From CAYRIF01 sp964424205 (GTDB lineage Bacteria > Bacteroidota > Bacteroidia > Cytophagales > Cyclobacteriaceae), in contig CAYRIF010000098.1 in assembly GCA_964424205.1 (NCBI GenBank), positions 1 through 12,049 on the forward strand: a DNA stretch of 12,049 bases, in the 5' to 3' direction. Position 1 is the stretch's first letter, and each line of letters begins with the position of its first letter. Below the pieces are notes generated by a model. The model saw nothing but the letters and a program-made list of their open reading frames with translations. It made no database searches and was not told where the DNA came from. Made by a program: the position numbers and the translations under genes. This document shows positions 1 through 7,234 of the stretch, piece by piece.

Positions 1-1286
1 AGGGCTAGTTTTTCTATTGTATTGTTCGCCTTCTTTTGGATATTCACCAACTGTTGATATGCATTGACATTAATGTTTTCAGAAGGGATTAGCATAATCG
101 TTCCGCCCTCTGCTAGAAAATTATTCAGCGCTTTTATCAGGGAAGAAGAAAGGGCGACTACCTCATTGATAATGATTAAATCAGCAGATTCAATTTTGTG
201 ATAATCGACATTATCAGATAGATAAGACTCAAGGTCAAAGAGACTTTTATTGGCATATACTTTTTTGACGTAGTCAGGGGATTCTGCAGATTTTATTTCC
301 ATGATATTTACTTTATCATCGATATTCAATGTGAAGTAAAAATCATTGTCAAAGGTGACAGGAAACTCTTCAATTTTGATGATACACTTATTGATCTTAG
401 CATTGAAGTGATTCAATTCAAAAGTTGCCGTTGTCTTATCACCAGGCGCGATATTGATGCTCGTGTTAGCAATTTGCGTATTGTTGATAAATAATTTTAC
501 AGGTGCGTCCTCCTCCGTTGCATCTCCTGTGTTTCCAAATTTTACGACCAATTCGTTCTTTTCATTTTCTAGCAAAAATGGATTGGTCATATAGAGTGAG
601 TCCACATAAATGTTTTTTGAACTTGAATAATTAAGCGGCACAAAGTTATAGTTGGCTATTGAGTCAAATTTTATTTTGTTAAAATCACCTATTGTAGATT
701 TTTGAAAATCGGACAACCAATATACAGTTGGCTTGGCATCAGAATTTTGAAATGGGTTGTTAAACTGTCGGTTGTTTATTTCTTCTAGACTTCGGGAGAC
801 GCTTGACAGTTTTATTTCTGATAGTAAATCTTCCACTTCACTTTTGCTTTTGGGGATATTTGACCAAGGCGCAAAATCATTGGTAAGTAGTTGGTATTTA
901 GTATTTTGAGGGTAAATATTAATCAGTTCATTGATAAAATCAATGCTTTGTTCATGGGCTGTCAAGTCAGTGGTGACTTTATTTGACATGCTTTGCGAGT
1001 TGTCCAGATAGATGAAAACGTTATCGCTTTGCAATGCTTGATTTTCGCCAGGAATAAATGGCTGAGCAAACGCCAAAACCAAAAATGTAATGAACAGTAA
1101 GCGAGCGGCAAGTATCAGCAGATGTTTTAACTTAAGTTTAGAGGTGCTGACTTCTTTTACATTTTTTAAAAACTGCGTATTAGAAAAAAATACTTTTTTT
1201 ACTTTTCGAAAATTGAAAAGATGAATGATGATGGGTATCGCCAAAGCCAGTAATCCGAACAGAAACTGAGGAAATAAGAAGCTCAT
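1..1286 (-). CDS. BatA-domain / von Willebrand A membrane protein (C-terminus cut by window edge)
   Basis: The frame opens with ATG at 1286 and stays open for 428 codons to the left edge, so the C-terminal part is missing. Residues 1-78 match the Bacteroidota BatA N-terminal double-membrane anchor: hydrophobic segments at about 4-23 and 55-76 around a basic stretch containing FNFRKVKKVFFSN. A von Willebrand A-like domain follows, with the metal-binding motif DNSQS at residues 95-99 (pattern DxSxS) after the strand NVFIYL. Residues 368-400 (ADLIIINEV, then NNFLAEGGTIMLIPS) resemble the glutamine-amidotransferase-like fold often found late in these proteins. Family members are usually about 600-700 residues, often beside other Bat genes. 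Their role is unclear; they are linked to envelope or stress functions. It lies 58 nt downstream of the paraoxonase-like gene on the same strand. The family call is firm, the function is not. Confidence 0.85.
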   Translation of the reverse strand, partial: MSFLFPQFLFGLLALAIPIIIHLFNFRKVKKVFFSNTQFLKNVKEVSTSKLKLKHLLILAARLLFITFLVLAFAQPFIPGENQALQSDNVFIYLDNSQSMSNKVTTDLTAHEQSIDFINELINIYPQNTKYQLLTNDFAPWSNIPKSKSEVEDLLSEIKLSSVSRSLEEINNRQFNNPFQNSDAKPTVYWLSDFQKSTIGDFNKIKFDSIANYNFVPLNYSSSKNIYVDSLYMTNPFLLENEKNELVVKFGNTGDATEEDAPVKLFINNTQIANTSINIAPGDKTTATFELNHFNAKINKCIIKIEEFPVTFDNDFYFTLNIDDKVNIMEIKSAESPDYVKKVYANKSLFDLESYLSDNVDYHKIESADLIIINEVVALSSSLIKALNNFLAEGGTIMLIPSENINVNAYQQLVNIQKKANNTIEKLA

Positions 1287-1292
1287 TAGCTG

Positions 1293-1308
1293 CAAAACTA
1301 CAAAACTA
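1293..1308 (-). promoter_or_regulatory. tandem TAGTTTTG boxes, possible -7 promoter elements
   Basis: On the minus strand TAGTTTTG occurs twice back to back (1308-1301 and 1300-1293). Each copy is a perfect match to the Bacteroidota -7 consensus TAnnTTTG. They lie 6-21 nt before the ATG at 1286. No TTG -33 element is seen at the usual spacing, so this could be a weak promoter giving a very short leader, or chance in AT-rich DNA. Confidence 0.3.
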
Positions 1309-1344
1309 TCTGGAGAGGTTTATTTATTATGTAGGAAAATTGGA

Positions 1345-2382
1345 TTATCTTTTTAAAACCAGAAACTTATCATCTTGATAATTTCCAGCAATAATCAAAT
1401 CTCTGAAAGGTGCAGCAACAGTAGAAGCGGACATGGTGGTGCCATCGTTCATATAGATTTGTTCCACTTCGTAATCTCCTTTCCCTCGGTAGTTTATTTT
1501 TATGATTTCCGAGGGCGAAAATTCTTTATTTTTGGCATGATATGCCGAAAAGGTCAGTAAACTAGGATGCGCTCCAATCCAAAGGTTTCCATCAGTGTCA
1601 AACTCAATATTATCTACTCCTGTACCGCAAGGGATGTCTTCTATAAATTCAAGCGAGCCATCTGTATTTCTTGAAAAAACCTTTACAAGAAATTTTCGGG
1701 GAGAAGCGACAAACATCAAGTTGCGCTTTGGGTCAAAATTGATACCATTGGCATAGCTAATATCACTAGCCACTTCCCTATAGTTTTCTCCATCAAAATA
1801 AATGACATTAGAAACAGCAAGCCCACCGTAATCTTCTAGTAATCTGCCTACACCTTGGGTATAAGCATGGTCATTGGTGAAATAAAATTGGTTTTCAGCG
1901 ACCACTACTATATCATTTGGACTAATCATGGATTCATCAGTCAGTGTTTTTTCATGGGTCATTGTTTTACCCTTCATATCCAAAACTTCTACCGTATGCC
2001 CCGTGGGCGTATGATTGATAGCCATGACTTGATAGGTGCTATCCTTTTTAAGCATAGAAATACCATGCGGAGCAAAATACTTTTGGAAGGATTCCGTGAG
2101 GTTGGTCAATTGGAAACGGCCCGAAGTCAAGTCCATTTGATATAACCCACCATGCCAGTCGGCGCGGTTGGTAGCGCTTCTGTCGTTAGAGGAGATCAGC
2201 GCAAAGCCGTCGGTTTGGCTGATGATAATATCTTCAGCGCCAGGCAGTGCAATTTCTTTGACAAGCTCCCCATCAAATTTATTTTCTATTGTTCGGAAGT
2301 AACCTGTTGAAATCATTACATTGGCAATGAATGCCATGAGGATTAGCACTGTGATGAGGATAATTTTTAGTAGTAGTTTCAT
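1345..2382 (-). CDS. paraoxonase/arylesterase-like calcium-dependent lactonase, membrane-anchored
   Basis: The 345-residue protein has an N-terminal hydrophobic anchor or uncleaved signal (about residues 4-24), so the rest probably faces the periplasm. Motifs follow the order of animal paraoxonases (PON family, six-bladed propeller): ED at 50-51, HGIS with His106, NH at 123-124, ND at 156-157, ANGINF with Asn212, and DN at 257-258. By alignment from memory with PON1, Glu50, Asn156, Asp157, Asn212, Asp257 and Asn258 are the calcium ligands, and His106/His124 correspond to the His115/His134 catalytic dyad. VDNIEFDTDGNLWIGAHP is a strong family signature. PON enzymes hydrolyse lactones and aryl esters; the substrate here is unknown, and quorum-signal lactones are only one option. 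The gene starts 14 nt after the stop of the alpha/beta hydrolase, so the two are probably cotranscribed. Confidence 0.85.
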   Translation of the reverse strand: MKLLLKIILITVLILMAFIANVMISTGYFRTIENKFDGELVKEIALPGAEDIIISQTDGFALISSNDRSATNRADWHGGLYQMDLTSGRFQLTNLTESFQKYFAPHGISMLKKDSTYQVMAINHTPTGHTVEVLDMKGKTMTHEKTLTDESMISPNDIVVVAENQFYFTNDHAYTQGVGRLLEDYGGLAVSNVIYFDGENYREVASDISYANGINFDPKRNLMFVASPRKFLVKVFSRNTDGSLEFIEDIPCGTGVDNIEFDTDGNLWIGAHPSLLTFSAYHAKNKEFSPSEIIKINYRGKGDYEVEQIYMNDGTTMSASTVAAPFRDLIIAGNYQDDKFLVLKR

Positions 2383-2396
2383 GGGTTGTTTTGAGG

Positions 2397-3398
2397 TTAT
2401 TTACTGTGTTCCAGCATCCAAGAAGTCCAATACATAGCTACTTCGTCCCATGTAAAAATATCATAATTCTTAGTGCCATCTGAATTGAGATAGAAGAAGT
2501 TGTGTTCGGTTCCAATATATGCTCTAAATGTAAAATTTGATTTACCTTTTCTTATGGTCTCAATTCTTAAATAGTCGTTGAATGGCGTATTATAATCAAG
2601 TGTGCCAAAGGTAACCAGCACTGGAATGTCTAAACTTAGGAGTTCGTCCATCATATTTTTGGAGAAATCATAAACATTTTTATTGCTGTCTCCTCCATTT
2701 GGAGGGTGTAGATTACTGGAATCACTCACTATCCTCTTCCACCAGTTAAAAGTTCGTTCTGCTCTGGGAAGACTATCAGTTTCATGTCTTCTGCCCTCGC
2801 CAATTATGTTCATAATCCGACCAAATGGATTTCCTGCTGAATATATCAAATGAGTTACTTTTTCAGATTCATAGGCCATTTGAGCAGCAACTGAGCTTCC
2901 TTGAGAATGTCCAGATACAACGAGTTGACTATCTTCAACCCAAGGCAAAGCTTGAAGATAGTTGATGACTTCAATATTTCTTTTTACATAATAGTCCAAG
3001 TGGTTTCTTTCCTGGTATCCATCTGGTACTCTACCGGTTTCTTCAAAGTACATAAGATTAGCTCCTAACTCAGATTTGTCTGCAATTAAGGGTATATAGG
3101 GTTTGCTAATTATTACCATATGAAAGTTAGTCAATAAATCCTCAGGTATTTTAAATGGATAAACACCGTATGTCATTTCACCAGCAGTCTTTATCAGTGG
3201 CTGTGGAAGACTTCCTTCGCAAAAAAAGAAAATCGGTTTTTTGACTTCTTCCTCACCTTTTTTTGACTTTATAAGGATGTCAACTGTATCTGACTGAAAA
3301 GTCATTTGTAAGTGTCGGTATCCAAATTCTGAAGCCTGTTTTTTCTGTGATAAACACAATGAAGGTATAAATATTAGCAGTAGTATAGCTCGTTTCAT
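2397..3398 (-). CDS. secreted alpha/beta hydrolase (esterase/lipase-like)
   Basis: This 333-residue protein starts with a signal peptide (residues 1-17, hydrophobic core then SLCLS, Gln18 next), so it is exported. The alpha/beta-hydrolase nucleophile elbow is GHSQGS with Ser165 after the strand SQLVVS (GxSxG). The likely acid is Asp268 in VTFGTLDYNTP, and the likely catalytic His is His299 in TEHNFF; spacing and order fit the fold. A possible oxyanion segment is FFFCEGS at about 57-63. The substrate cannot be read from the sequence; carboxylesters are most likely, and a dienelactone-hydrolase- or peptidase-like activity is not excluded. It is the first gene of a likely operon with the paraoxonase-like enzyme 14 nt downstream, which puts two extracytoplasmic ester/lactone hydrolases side by side. 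The ATG at 3398 is chosen because the signal peptide begins there. Confidence 0.85.
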   Translation of the reverse strand: MKRAILLLIFIPSLCLSQKKQASEFGYRHLQMTFQSDTVDILIKSKKGEEEVKKPIFFFCEGSLPQPLIKTAGEMTYGVYPFKIPEDLLTNFHMVIISKPYIPLIADKSELGANLMYFEETGRVPDGYQERNHLDYYVKRNIEVINYLQALPWVEDSQLVVSGHSQGSSVAAQMAYESEKVTHLIYSAGNPFGRIMNIIGEGRRHETDSLPRAERTFNWWKRIVSDSSNLHPPNGGDSNKNVYDFSKNMMDELLSLDIPVLVTFGTLDYNTPFNDYLRIETIRKGKSNFTFRAYIGTEHNFFYLNSDGTKNYDIFTWDEVAMYWTSWMLEHSK

Positions 3399-3422
3399 TA
3401 GTTATGGTTCTAAATATCAGAA

Positions 3423-3438
3423 TAACTGTATGCAGTTA
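3423..3438. promoter_or_regulatory. 16-bp dyad TAACTG-N4-CAGTTA upstream of the hydrolase gene
   Basis: A perfect 6-bp inverted repeat with a 4-bp spacer (TAACTGTATGCAGTTA) is centred about 32 nt before the hydrolase ATG at 3398. Symmetry and position suit a regulator-binding site. It could also form a small hairpin ending transcription of the fragment upstream, but there is no T-tract. No convincing TAnnTTTG box accompanies it. Confidence 0.3.
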
Positions 3439-3472
3439 CACTCTTTGATGTCTGTAAGTTATCAATTACCAC

Positions 3473-3760
3473 CTAAATCTCCAATCTCGAAACGGGTAAT
3501 AAAACAGTAAATGCTTTCATTAATTGAAACTCTAATCCAATATCTAAAAGGGCAGGTACTGGGCGATTAGCCATTCCCTTTTGGACAATCCCAGTACTTC
3601 CTTTATTTCTACGGTTGTCAATTACTTGAGAGATGAAGAACTCTTTTTTTTCTACTGATTGCTTGGGAGATAAAGTGATTAAGTGTACTCTCTTTTGAGA
3701 TAAAACACTGGTTGAAAAGATAACCATGAACGAGAATGATAATAGCTGTTTTGTATTCAT
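3473..3760 (-). pseudogene. probable 3'-truncated gene for a secreted Bacteroidota protein
   Basis: The frame encodes 95 residues from ATG at 3760 to TAG. The first 21 residues form a good signal peptide (hydrophobic core, then SVLSQ). The middle, with SQVIDNRRNKGSTGIVQKG, resembles the N-terminal part of Bacteroidota secreted proteins that carry an 'IDxRxxKxxIGxVQxG' motif and are typically well over 200 residues. Here the frame ends soon after ALLDIGLEFQLMKAF, where I would expect the domain to continue, and only 74 nt remain before the hydrolase gene. I therefore read it as a C-terminally deleted remnant. It could still be a genuine short secreted protein. The family comparison is from memory and its function is unknown. 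Confidence 0.45.
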
Positions 3761-3880
3761 AATGATCGTTGAAAAATGGGTACTTCAATCTAATTTCCTG
3801 ACGCAAGCTATCAATTATTTTCAAAACCTCCAAAAACACTGAACGGGTATATGAAGATGACTCGAATAATCTAAATGAAT

Positions 3881-3921
3881 AAAGCGAAGGTGTCCGGATA
3901 CAACCTGGACACCTTCGCTTT
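3881..3921 (-). terminator. 15-bp perfect stem-loop downstream of the lipoprotein gene
   Basis: AAAGCGAAGGTGTCC (3881-3895) is exactly complementary to GGACACCTTCGCTTT (3907-3921), with an 11-nt loop. It sits 41 nt after the stop of the lipoprotein gene. On the minus strand the stem ends in TTT followed by ATTCATTT, a poor U-tract, so it may act as a terminator or protect the mRNA 3' end. A weaker hairpin (GCTGAA 3933-3938 with TTCAGC 3952-3957) lies between it and the gene. Confidence 0.6.
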
Positions 3922-3962
3922 GCCTACTTGCGGCTGAAGTACATGGGATTTTTCAGCTGAGC

Positions 3963-4451
3963 TTACTTCGTTTTATTTTTTGGGGTCTCATTTTGCTTCA
4001 AAGGATAGGTTTCAATAAAAAATTTATTTTTTAGCGAATCCATTCGGGATAGCATCCTGTTAATCATATCTTGGTTGCTTTTAACATCTCCACTGAAAAA
4101 GTCCTCTTTGAAAAATTCATCTTTTGGAAAATTCTTTTCGTCGAAAAAATCATGAAAGAAATCATCTCCCATCAAAGAATTCCCCATATTAAAATGGTCA
4201 CTAAATTTTTCAAAAACGCTATCTTGCAACATGGCATCTTTGTCAACATTGGAATAGTAATAGGTATAAGTGGAATCGTATCCTATCAGATTTCCTTCAT
4301 CATCATATTTTTTATTTACCTTATAGTCCACTTTAGGATCAATCTGCTCTTTGCTAATTTCTTCTTTTTGAACGTCTGTTTTCTTTTCAGATTGCGCATT
4401 GCAACTAGTGAAAAGTAATACAGAAATGAATAGTGTTATTATATTTTTCAT
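3963..4451 (-). CDS. Asp/Glu/Phe-rich lipoprotein encoded beside hsp20, function unknown
   Basis: This 162-residue protein begins with a lipoprotein signal: hydrophobic residues 4-14, then LFTSC with the lipidated Cys at 17. It should be membrane-attached on the periplasmic side. A charged linker (20-45) leads to a motif at 46-67 containing YDDEGNLIGYDSTYTYYYS. Residues 96-122 are extremely rich in Asp, Glu, Lys and Phe, with FF pairs repeated (FFHDFF, then EFF, DFF). The C-terminal part contains a short predicted helix (about 127-142) and a Lys/Asn-rich tail. I do not recognise a domain with known function. It follows the Hsp20 gene by 57 nt, separated by a perfect 10-bp hairpin, so the two probably share a transcript and perhaps a stress response, although the products should be in different compartments. 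The strong hairpin downstream fits it being the last gene of the unit. Confidence 0.75.
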   Translation of the reverse strand: MKNIITLFISVLLFTSCNAQSEKKTDVQKEEISKEQIDPKVDYKVNKKYDDEGNLIGYDSTYTYYYSNVDKDAMLQDSVFEKFSDHFNMGNSLMGDDFFHDFFDEKNFPKDEFFKEDFFSGDVKSNQDMINRMLSRMDSLKNKFFIETYPLKQNETPKNKTK

Positions 4452-4471
4452 GATATAAATTTTAGTAAAGA

Positions 4472-4497
4472 ATCAGCTAATACGAGCATTAGCTGAT
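4472..4497 (-). repeat. perfect hairpin between hsp20 and the lipoprotein gene
   Basis: ATCAGCTAAT (4472-4481) pairs exactly with ATTAGCTGAT (4488-4497) around a 6-nt loop. It lies in the 57-nt gap, 11 nt after the Hsp20 stop. On the minus strand it is followed by TCTTTACTAAAATTT, not a clean U-tract. It probably gives partial termination or processing that lowers expression of the downstream lipoprotein. Confidence 0.5.
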
Positions 4498-4508
4498 CTC
4501 TATGGATG

Positions 4509-4946
4509 TTACTTAATTTTTATTTGTTTTATTGGTTTTGGTTTGGCTTCTTCCTTTTTTGGGATGGTTAACGATAAAATGCCATTTTTGTAATGAGCAG
4601 AAATTTTATCTCCCTCCACTAATTCAGGAAGTGTAAACGAGCGTGTAAACGATTGATAACTAAACTCCTGCCTAGAAATCTTTTCATCATCTTTTACCTC
4701 CTCATTTATTTTCTTCTCAGATGAAATGGTGAGCAAATCGTTGTTTAATTCGATGTTGAAATCAGATTTTTCAAACCCCGGAGCGGCTACTTCTACTTCA
4801 AAGGCATCTGTATTTTCTGTTATATTGACAGATGGTAACGTCGTATTGGTATCTGAAAAATTATTTCTATTCCAAGAATCCAATTCGCTGTTAAAAAATC
4901 GGTCAAATAGATTGGGTAGTTGATTTTGATATCTTATAAGTGTCAT
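4509..4946 (-). CDS. small heat-shock protein (Hsp20/alpha-crystallin family)
   Basis: At 145 residues the protein has the usual length of a bacterial small heat-shock protein. The N-terminal arm (about 1-37, MTLIRYQNQLPNLFDRFFN) is typical of Bacteroidota members. The alpha-crystallin domain spans about 38-130: PSVNITENTDAFEVEVAAPG opens it, FTRSFTLPE lies in its second half, and the conserved NGILSLTIPK closes it at 121-130. The C-terminal extension ends in IKI (142-144), matching the IxI motif that docks neighbouring subunits in the oligomer. Such proteins are cytoplasmic, ATP-independent holdases that keep denaturing proteins soluble for refolding by Hsp70/Hsp100. It is the first gene of a likely unit with the lipoprotein downstream and has 204 nt of upstream non-coding DNA. 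I see no CIRCE element there. Confidence 0.95.
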   Translation of the reverse strand: MTLIRYQNQLPNLFDRFFNSELDSWNRNNFSDTNTTLPSVNITENTDAFEVEVAAPGFEKSDFNIELNNDLLTISSEKKINEEVKDDEKISRQEFSYQSFTRSFTLPELVEGDKISAHYKNGILSLTIPKKEEAKPKPIKQIKIK

Positions 4947-5039
4947 GATATTTTATTTTAGGTTTAACATTTATTTTCTACTTTTCATCAATGCAAAATA
5001 AATACCAAGGCTATATAGCTGACGGTTAGACAGTTATAA

Positions 5040-5047
5040 CAAAAATA
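5040..5047 (-). promoter_or_regulatory. hsp20: candidate -7 box of the hsp20 promoter
   Basis: TATTTTTG on the minus strand matches TAnnTTTG and lies 94 nt before the Hsp20 ATG, inside the 204-nt gap 4947-5150. The -33 region has no clear TTG. The palindrome GCTATATAGC (5010-5019) lies between the box and the gene. Nothing else stands out in this gap. Confidence 0.3.
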
Positions 5048-5150
5048 CTATGACATTTTTTCATTAGAATCATTTTTTTATTTTCTAACCATGACAAATT
5101 TTCAGGAGATGGCATCCTTTAATGTTTTTAGTTGTTGCAATAGTGAAAAT

Positions 5151-5684
5151 TTAATGTGTCAAATAAAACTCAGTTATTCTGAGTAAAACAAAAAGTATAA
5201 AAGCGATGCCTAGCTTTGCGAAAAATTTTGTTGTGGTTTGACCCAATGATGTTTTTTTTAACAATAATCTTAAGCTGTTTATTATTTGAACTCGATTTAA
5301 CAATAATATAATAATGATACATATTTGATAAATAATGGCAGCGATGAGCGCGCCTCTATTTATATCATAGAAGATGTCTTGTAAGATCACATTTACCAAA
5401 ATGGTGGAGGTAAATAGGCATCCTAAAATCCTTGTTTTTTTAAAAAGTATCAGCAAGCCTCCTGTAATTTCGAAGAAACCCAAAGTAAGCGCAAAGGGCT
5501 TGGAGTGTCCATAAAAAGCCCACATGAGTTGCATTCCTGTTAGTTCTGAGACGGGGGTATTGATTTCGGAAGCGCCATCAAATTGAATGATTTTCGCACC
5601 ACCATATATGAGCATTGCCATTACTACAATCCAACTGAGTGCATTTTCTAGTATTTCTATTTTATCACGCTTGTCAAAGGTCAT
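5151..5684 (-). CDS. DoxX-like integral membrane protein
   Basis: The 177-residue product is almost entirely hydrophobic, with membrane segments at about 13-30, 64-81, 86-103, 111-130 and 154-171. The motifs LIYGGAKIIQF (25-35), FYGHSKPFALTLGFFEITGGLLILF (57-81; here given only by its ends as one loop plus helix) and LQDIFYDI (101-108) follow the DoxX/DoxX-like pattern of four helices with 'YGxxKxxxF' and 'GxxExxGGxxLL'. The fifth C-terminal helix is an extra compared with the four-helix core. DoxX-like proteins in Bacteroidota are mostly uncharacterised; links to redox or thiosulfate metabolism apply to a few relatives only. It starts 92 nt after the S41 peptidase stop, so it may be a third gene of that operon or have its own promoter. 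Confidence 0.7.
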   Translation of the reverse strand: MTFDKRDKIEILENALSWIVVMAMLIYGGAKIIQFDGASEINTPVSELTGMQLMWAFYGHSKPFALTLGFFEITGGLLILFKKTRILGCLFTSTILVNVILQDIFYDINRGALIAAIIYQICIIIILLLNRVQIINSLRLLLKKTSLGQTTTKFFAKLGIAFILFVLLRITEFYLTH

Positions 5685-5725
5685 TTTTTGTATAATTCTG
5701 TTAGGCTTACTACCACCTCAATATA

Positions 5726-5733
5726 CAAAATTA
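5726..5733 (-). promoter_or_regulatory. candidate -7 box upstream of the DoxX-like gene
   Basis: TAATTTTG on the minus strand matches TAnnTTTG and lies 41 nt before the ATG at 5684, in the 92-nt gap after the S41 gene. No TTG lies 17-23 nt further upstream, so support is partial. Confidence 0.3.
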
Positions 5734-5776
5734 TTATGAACTAATCAGCACCTGTGTTTGAATTCCTAGGTAGCTT

Positions 5777-7222
5777 TTAACGAAACCCTTTGTTAGCGGT
5801 TTTAGTAATCAATTCAATGGCAAAATCTTTTTTCCTATTGTTTCGTTTCAAATATGCTTCCCACGTTTGAGGGATTTCATAATCAGGAATTACACCGCTC
5901 CCTTTTACTTTAGGATTTACGTTAACTTGAAAATGAACCGTAGGTATTGATATTTGTATTTTACTGTTGGGCAGTTTGATAGATTCCGAATAGCCACTGA
6001 CATTTCCTTCGTATGCTCCTCCTGCCTCGTCTCCGATAAATACGCCCCTATCTGACATTTTCACAAGACTCGCAAATTCTGCGCCACCCGAAAACGTCGT
6101 ACCACTTATAAGCACATAGACATTTCCTTTAAAAATATGGTCTTTGTTTGGTTTATGGTATTCCAAGTCTGAATAGTAATTGCTGAATAATGTAAATGTG
6201 CCTCTTTCAGCAAGGGAGTTTTTCAGTTTCCATTTGTCAGCTTGATAATCCTTGTCGTGTTTATTTTTTGAATATGGCTTTGGCAACATGGTCACCCGCT
6301 TGTATTTTTGTATTACTGAGTCTGTCAAGTAGCTGAAAAGTAAATTTTCATTTCCTTCAGTACCGCCATCATTGGCTTGAACATCAATAATTAAATGTTT
6401 GATATTGAGAGAATCTATTTTTTTAAAGCTGGATCTATAAAAGGATTCATACGCAATTTCACCGCTGCTAAAACTTGGAACACACAAATAAGCAACGGAA
6501 TCATTAATTTGCTGCAAAGCAAAATGAGTGTAATCAAAGTCAGCTGATTTGAATTTAGCATTCTTGCCTTTAAATTTTGTGTATATAATAGGGGAGATGT
6601 TTATAGTTTGGATTTCCTTGCTCCCAAATTCCTGAATTTCTAGTTTGAATTTCTTTTTTTTACCATAGATTAACCTATAAAGCAACGAAAAATTAATGCC
6701 TCCTGTCCACTCGTATCTTGACGTTTCATTGAAACCATCTGTAGGAATGAGCGGAAATAATTTGGTAATAATGTCGCTTATTTTTTCTCCATTTACCGAA
6801 ATCAGTTTAGATCCTTTGTTGAGGCCCACTATATTTTTGCCATAATTTTGAGTGATGATTAAGGCTTTATCACAAAATTTTACTGCCAAAGGAAGAAAGG
6901 ATTTGGAGAGTCCAATTTTTATCATTGTCAATTTTGGCAAGTTGATGGAAGTATGTGCCTCGTTGGTTAATCCTAAGGTATATCGTAGGGTTCTGTAAAA
7001 TTCTAATTTTGTTTTTGGCACATTTAGGGTTTTTCTAATGCTGTCAATTTCTTTATTTACCTCGTGTTCGGGAAGGTATTCATAAAGTCCCTGATGTTGT
7101 AGCCTTAATTCTTCAATCAAATAATCAAAGTCGCTTATTAATTTTTCAGGGTTCATCTTTTTTTGACCAAAAAGATTAAAGAGACAAGAAACAGAGAGGA
7201 CAAATACTAAAATTGCTTTCAT
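5777..7222 (-). CDS. secreted S41-family peptidase (tricorn/C-terminal-processing-like)
   Basis: The 481-residue protein has a signal peptide (1-19, ending NLFG, then Gln20), so it should act in the periplasm or outside. Residues 25-100 form the N-terminal helical domain common to Bacteroidota S41 proteins, ending in LTNEAHTS with His90, the position of the catalytic His in tricorn-like members (pattern DxHT). A possible PDZ-like part is at about 120-150 (LNKGSKLISVNGE). The S41 catalytic domain includes LIIDVQANDGG (277-287), TTFSGGAEFASLV with likely nucleophile Ser378, and GDEAGG with Glu399. GSGVIPDY (441-448) is a typical late motif. The Ser-His-Glu assignment is by family pattern. The gene starts 12 nt after the interrupted S41 paralogue, so the two are cotranscribed. 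The length is normal and the frame intact. Confidence 0.85.
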   Translation of the reverse strand: MKAILVFVLSVSCLFNLFGQKKMNPEKLISDFDYLIEELRLQHQGLYEYLPEHEVNKEIDSIRKTLNVPKTKLEFYRTLRYTLGLTNEAHTSINLPKLTMIKIGLSKSFLPLAVKFCDKALIITQNYGKNIVGLNKGSKLISVNGEKISDIITKLFPLIPTDGFNETSRYEWTGGINFSLLYRLIYGKKKKFKLEIQEFGSKEIQTINISPIIYTKFKGKNAKFKSADFDYTHFALQQINDSVAYLCVPSFSSGEIAYESFYRSSFKKIDSLNIKHLIIDVQANDGGTEGNENLLFSYLTDSVIQKYKRVTMLPKPYSKNKHDKDYQADKWKLKNSLAERGTFTLFSNYYSDLEYHKPNKDHIFKGNVYVLISGTTFSGGAEFASLVKMSDRGVFIGDEAGGAYEGNVSGYSESIKLPNSKIQISIPTVHFQVNVNPKVKGSGVIPDYEIPQTWEAYLKRNNRKKDFAIELITKTANKGFR

Positions 7223-7234
7223 GGAATTGATGCC

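Noticed and set aside
1375..2145. Two plus-strand open frames antisense to the paraoxonase-like gene
   Set aside because: Shadows of a well-supported gene with no recognisable domain.
3618..3839. 73-residue minus-strand frame overlapping the signal-peptide fragment
   Set aside because: Most of it is another frame of the 95-residue fragment, it needs a non-ATG start and resembles no family.
4071..4418. Plus-strand open frame antisense to the lipoprotein gene
   Set aside because: Its Ile/Phe-rich composition is the mirror of the Asp/Glu/Lys-rich lipoprotein codons; no family features.
4726..4923. Plus-strand open frame antisense to hsp20
   Set aside because: Fully inside a conserved gene on the other strand.
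4947..5150. CIRCE (HrcA) operator upstream of hsp20
   Set aside because: No TTAGCACTC-N9-GAGTGCTAA or near match is present.
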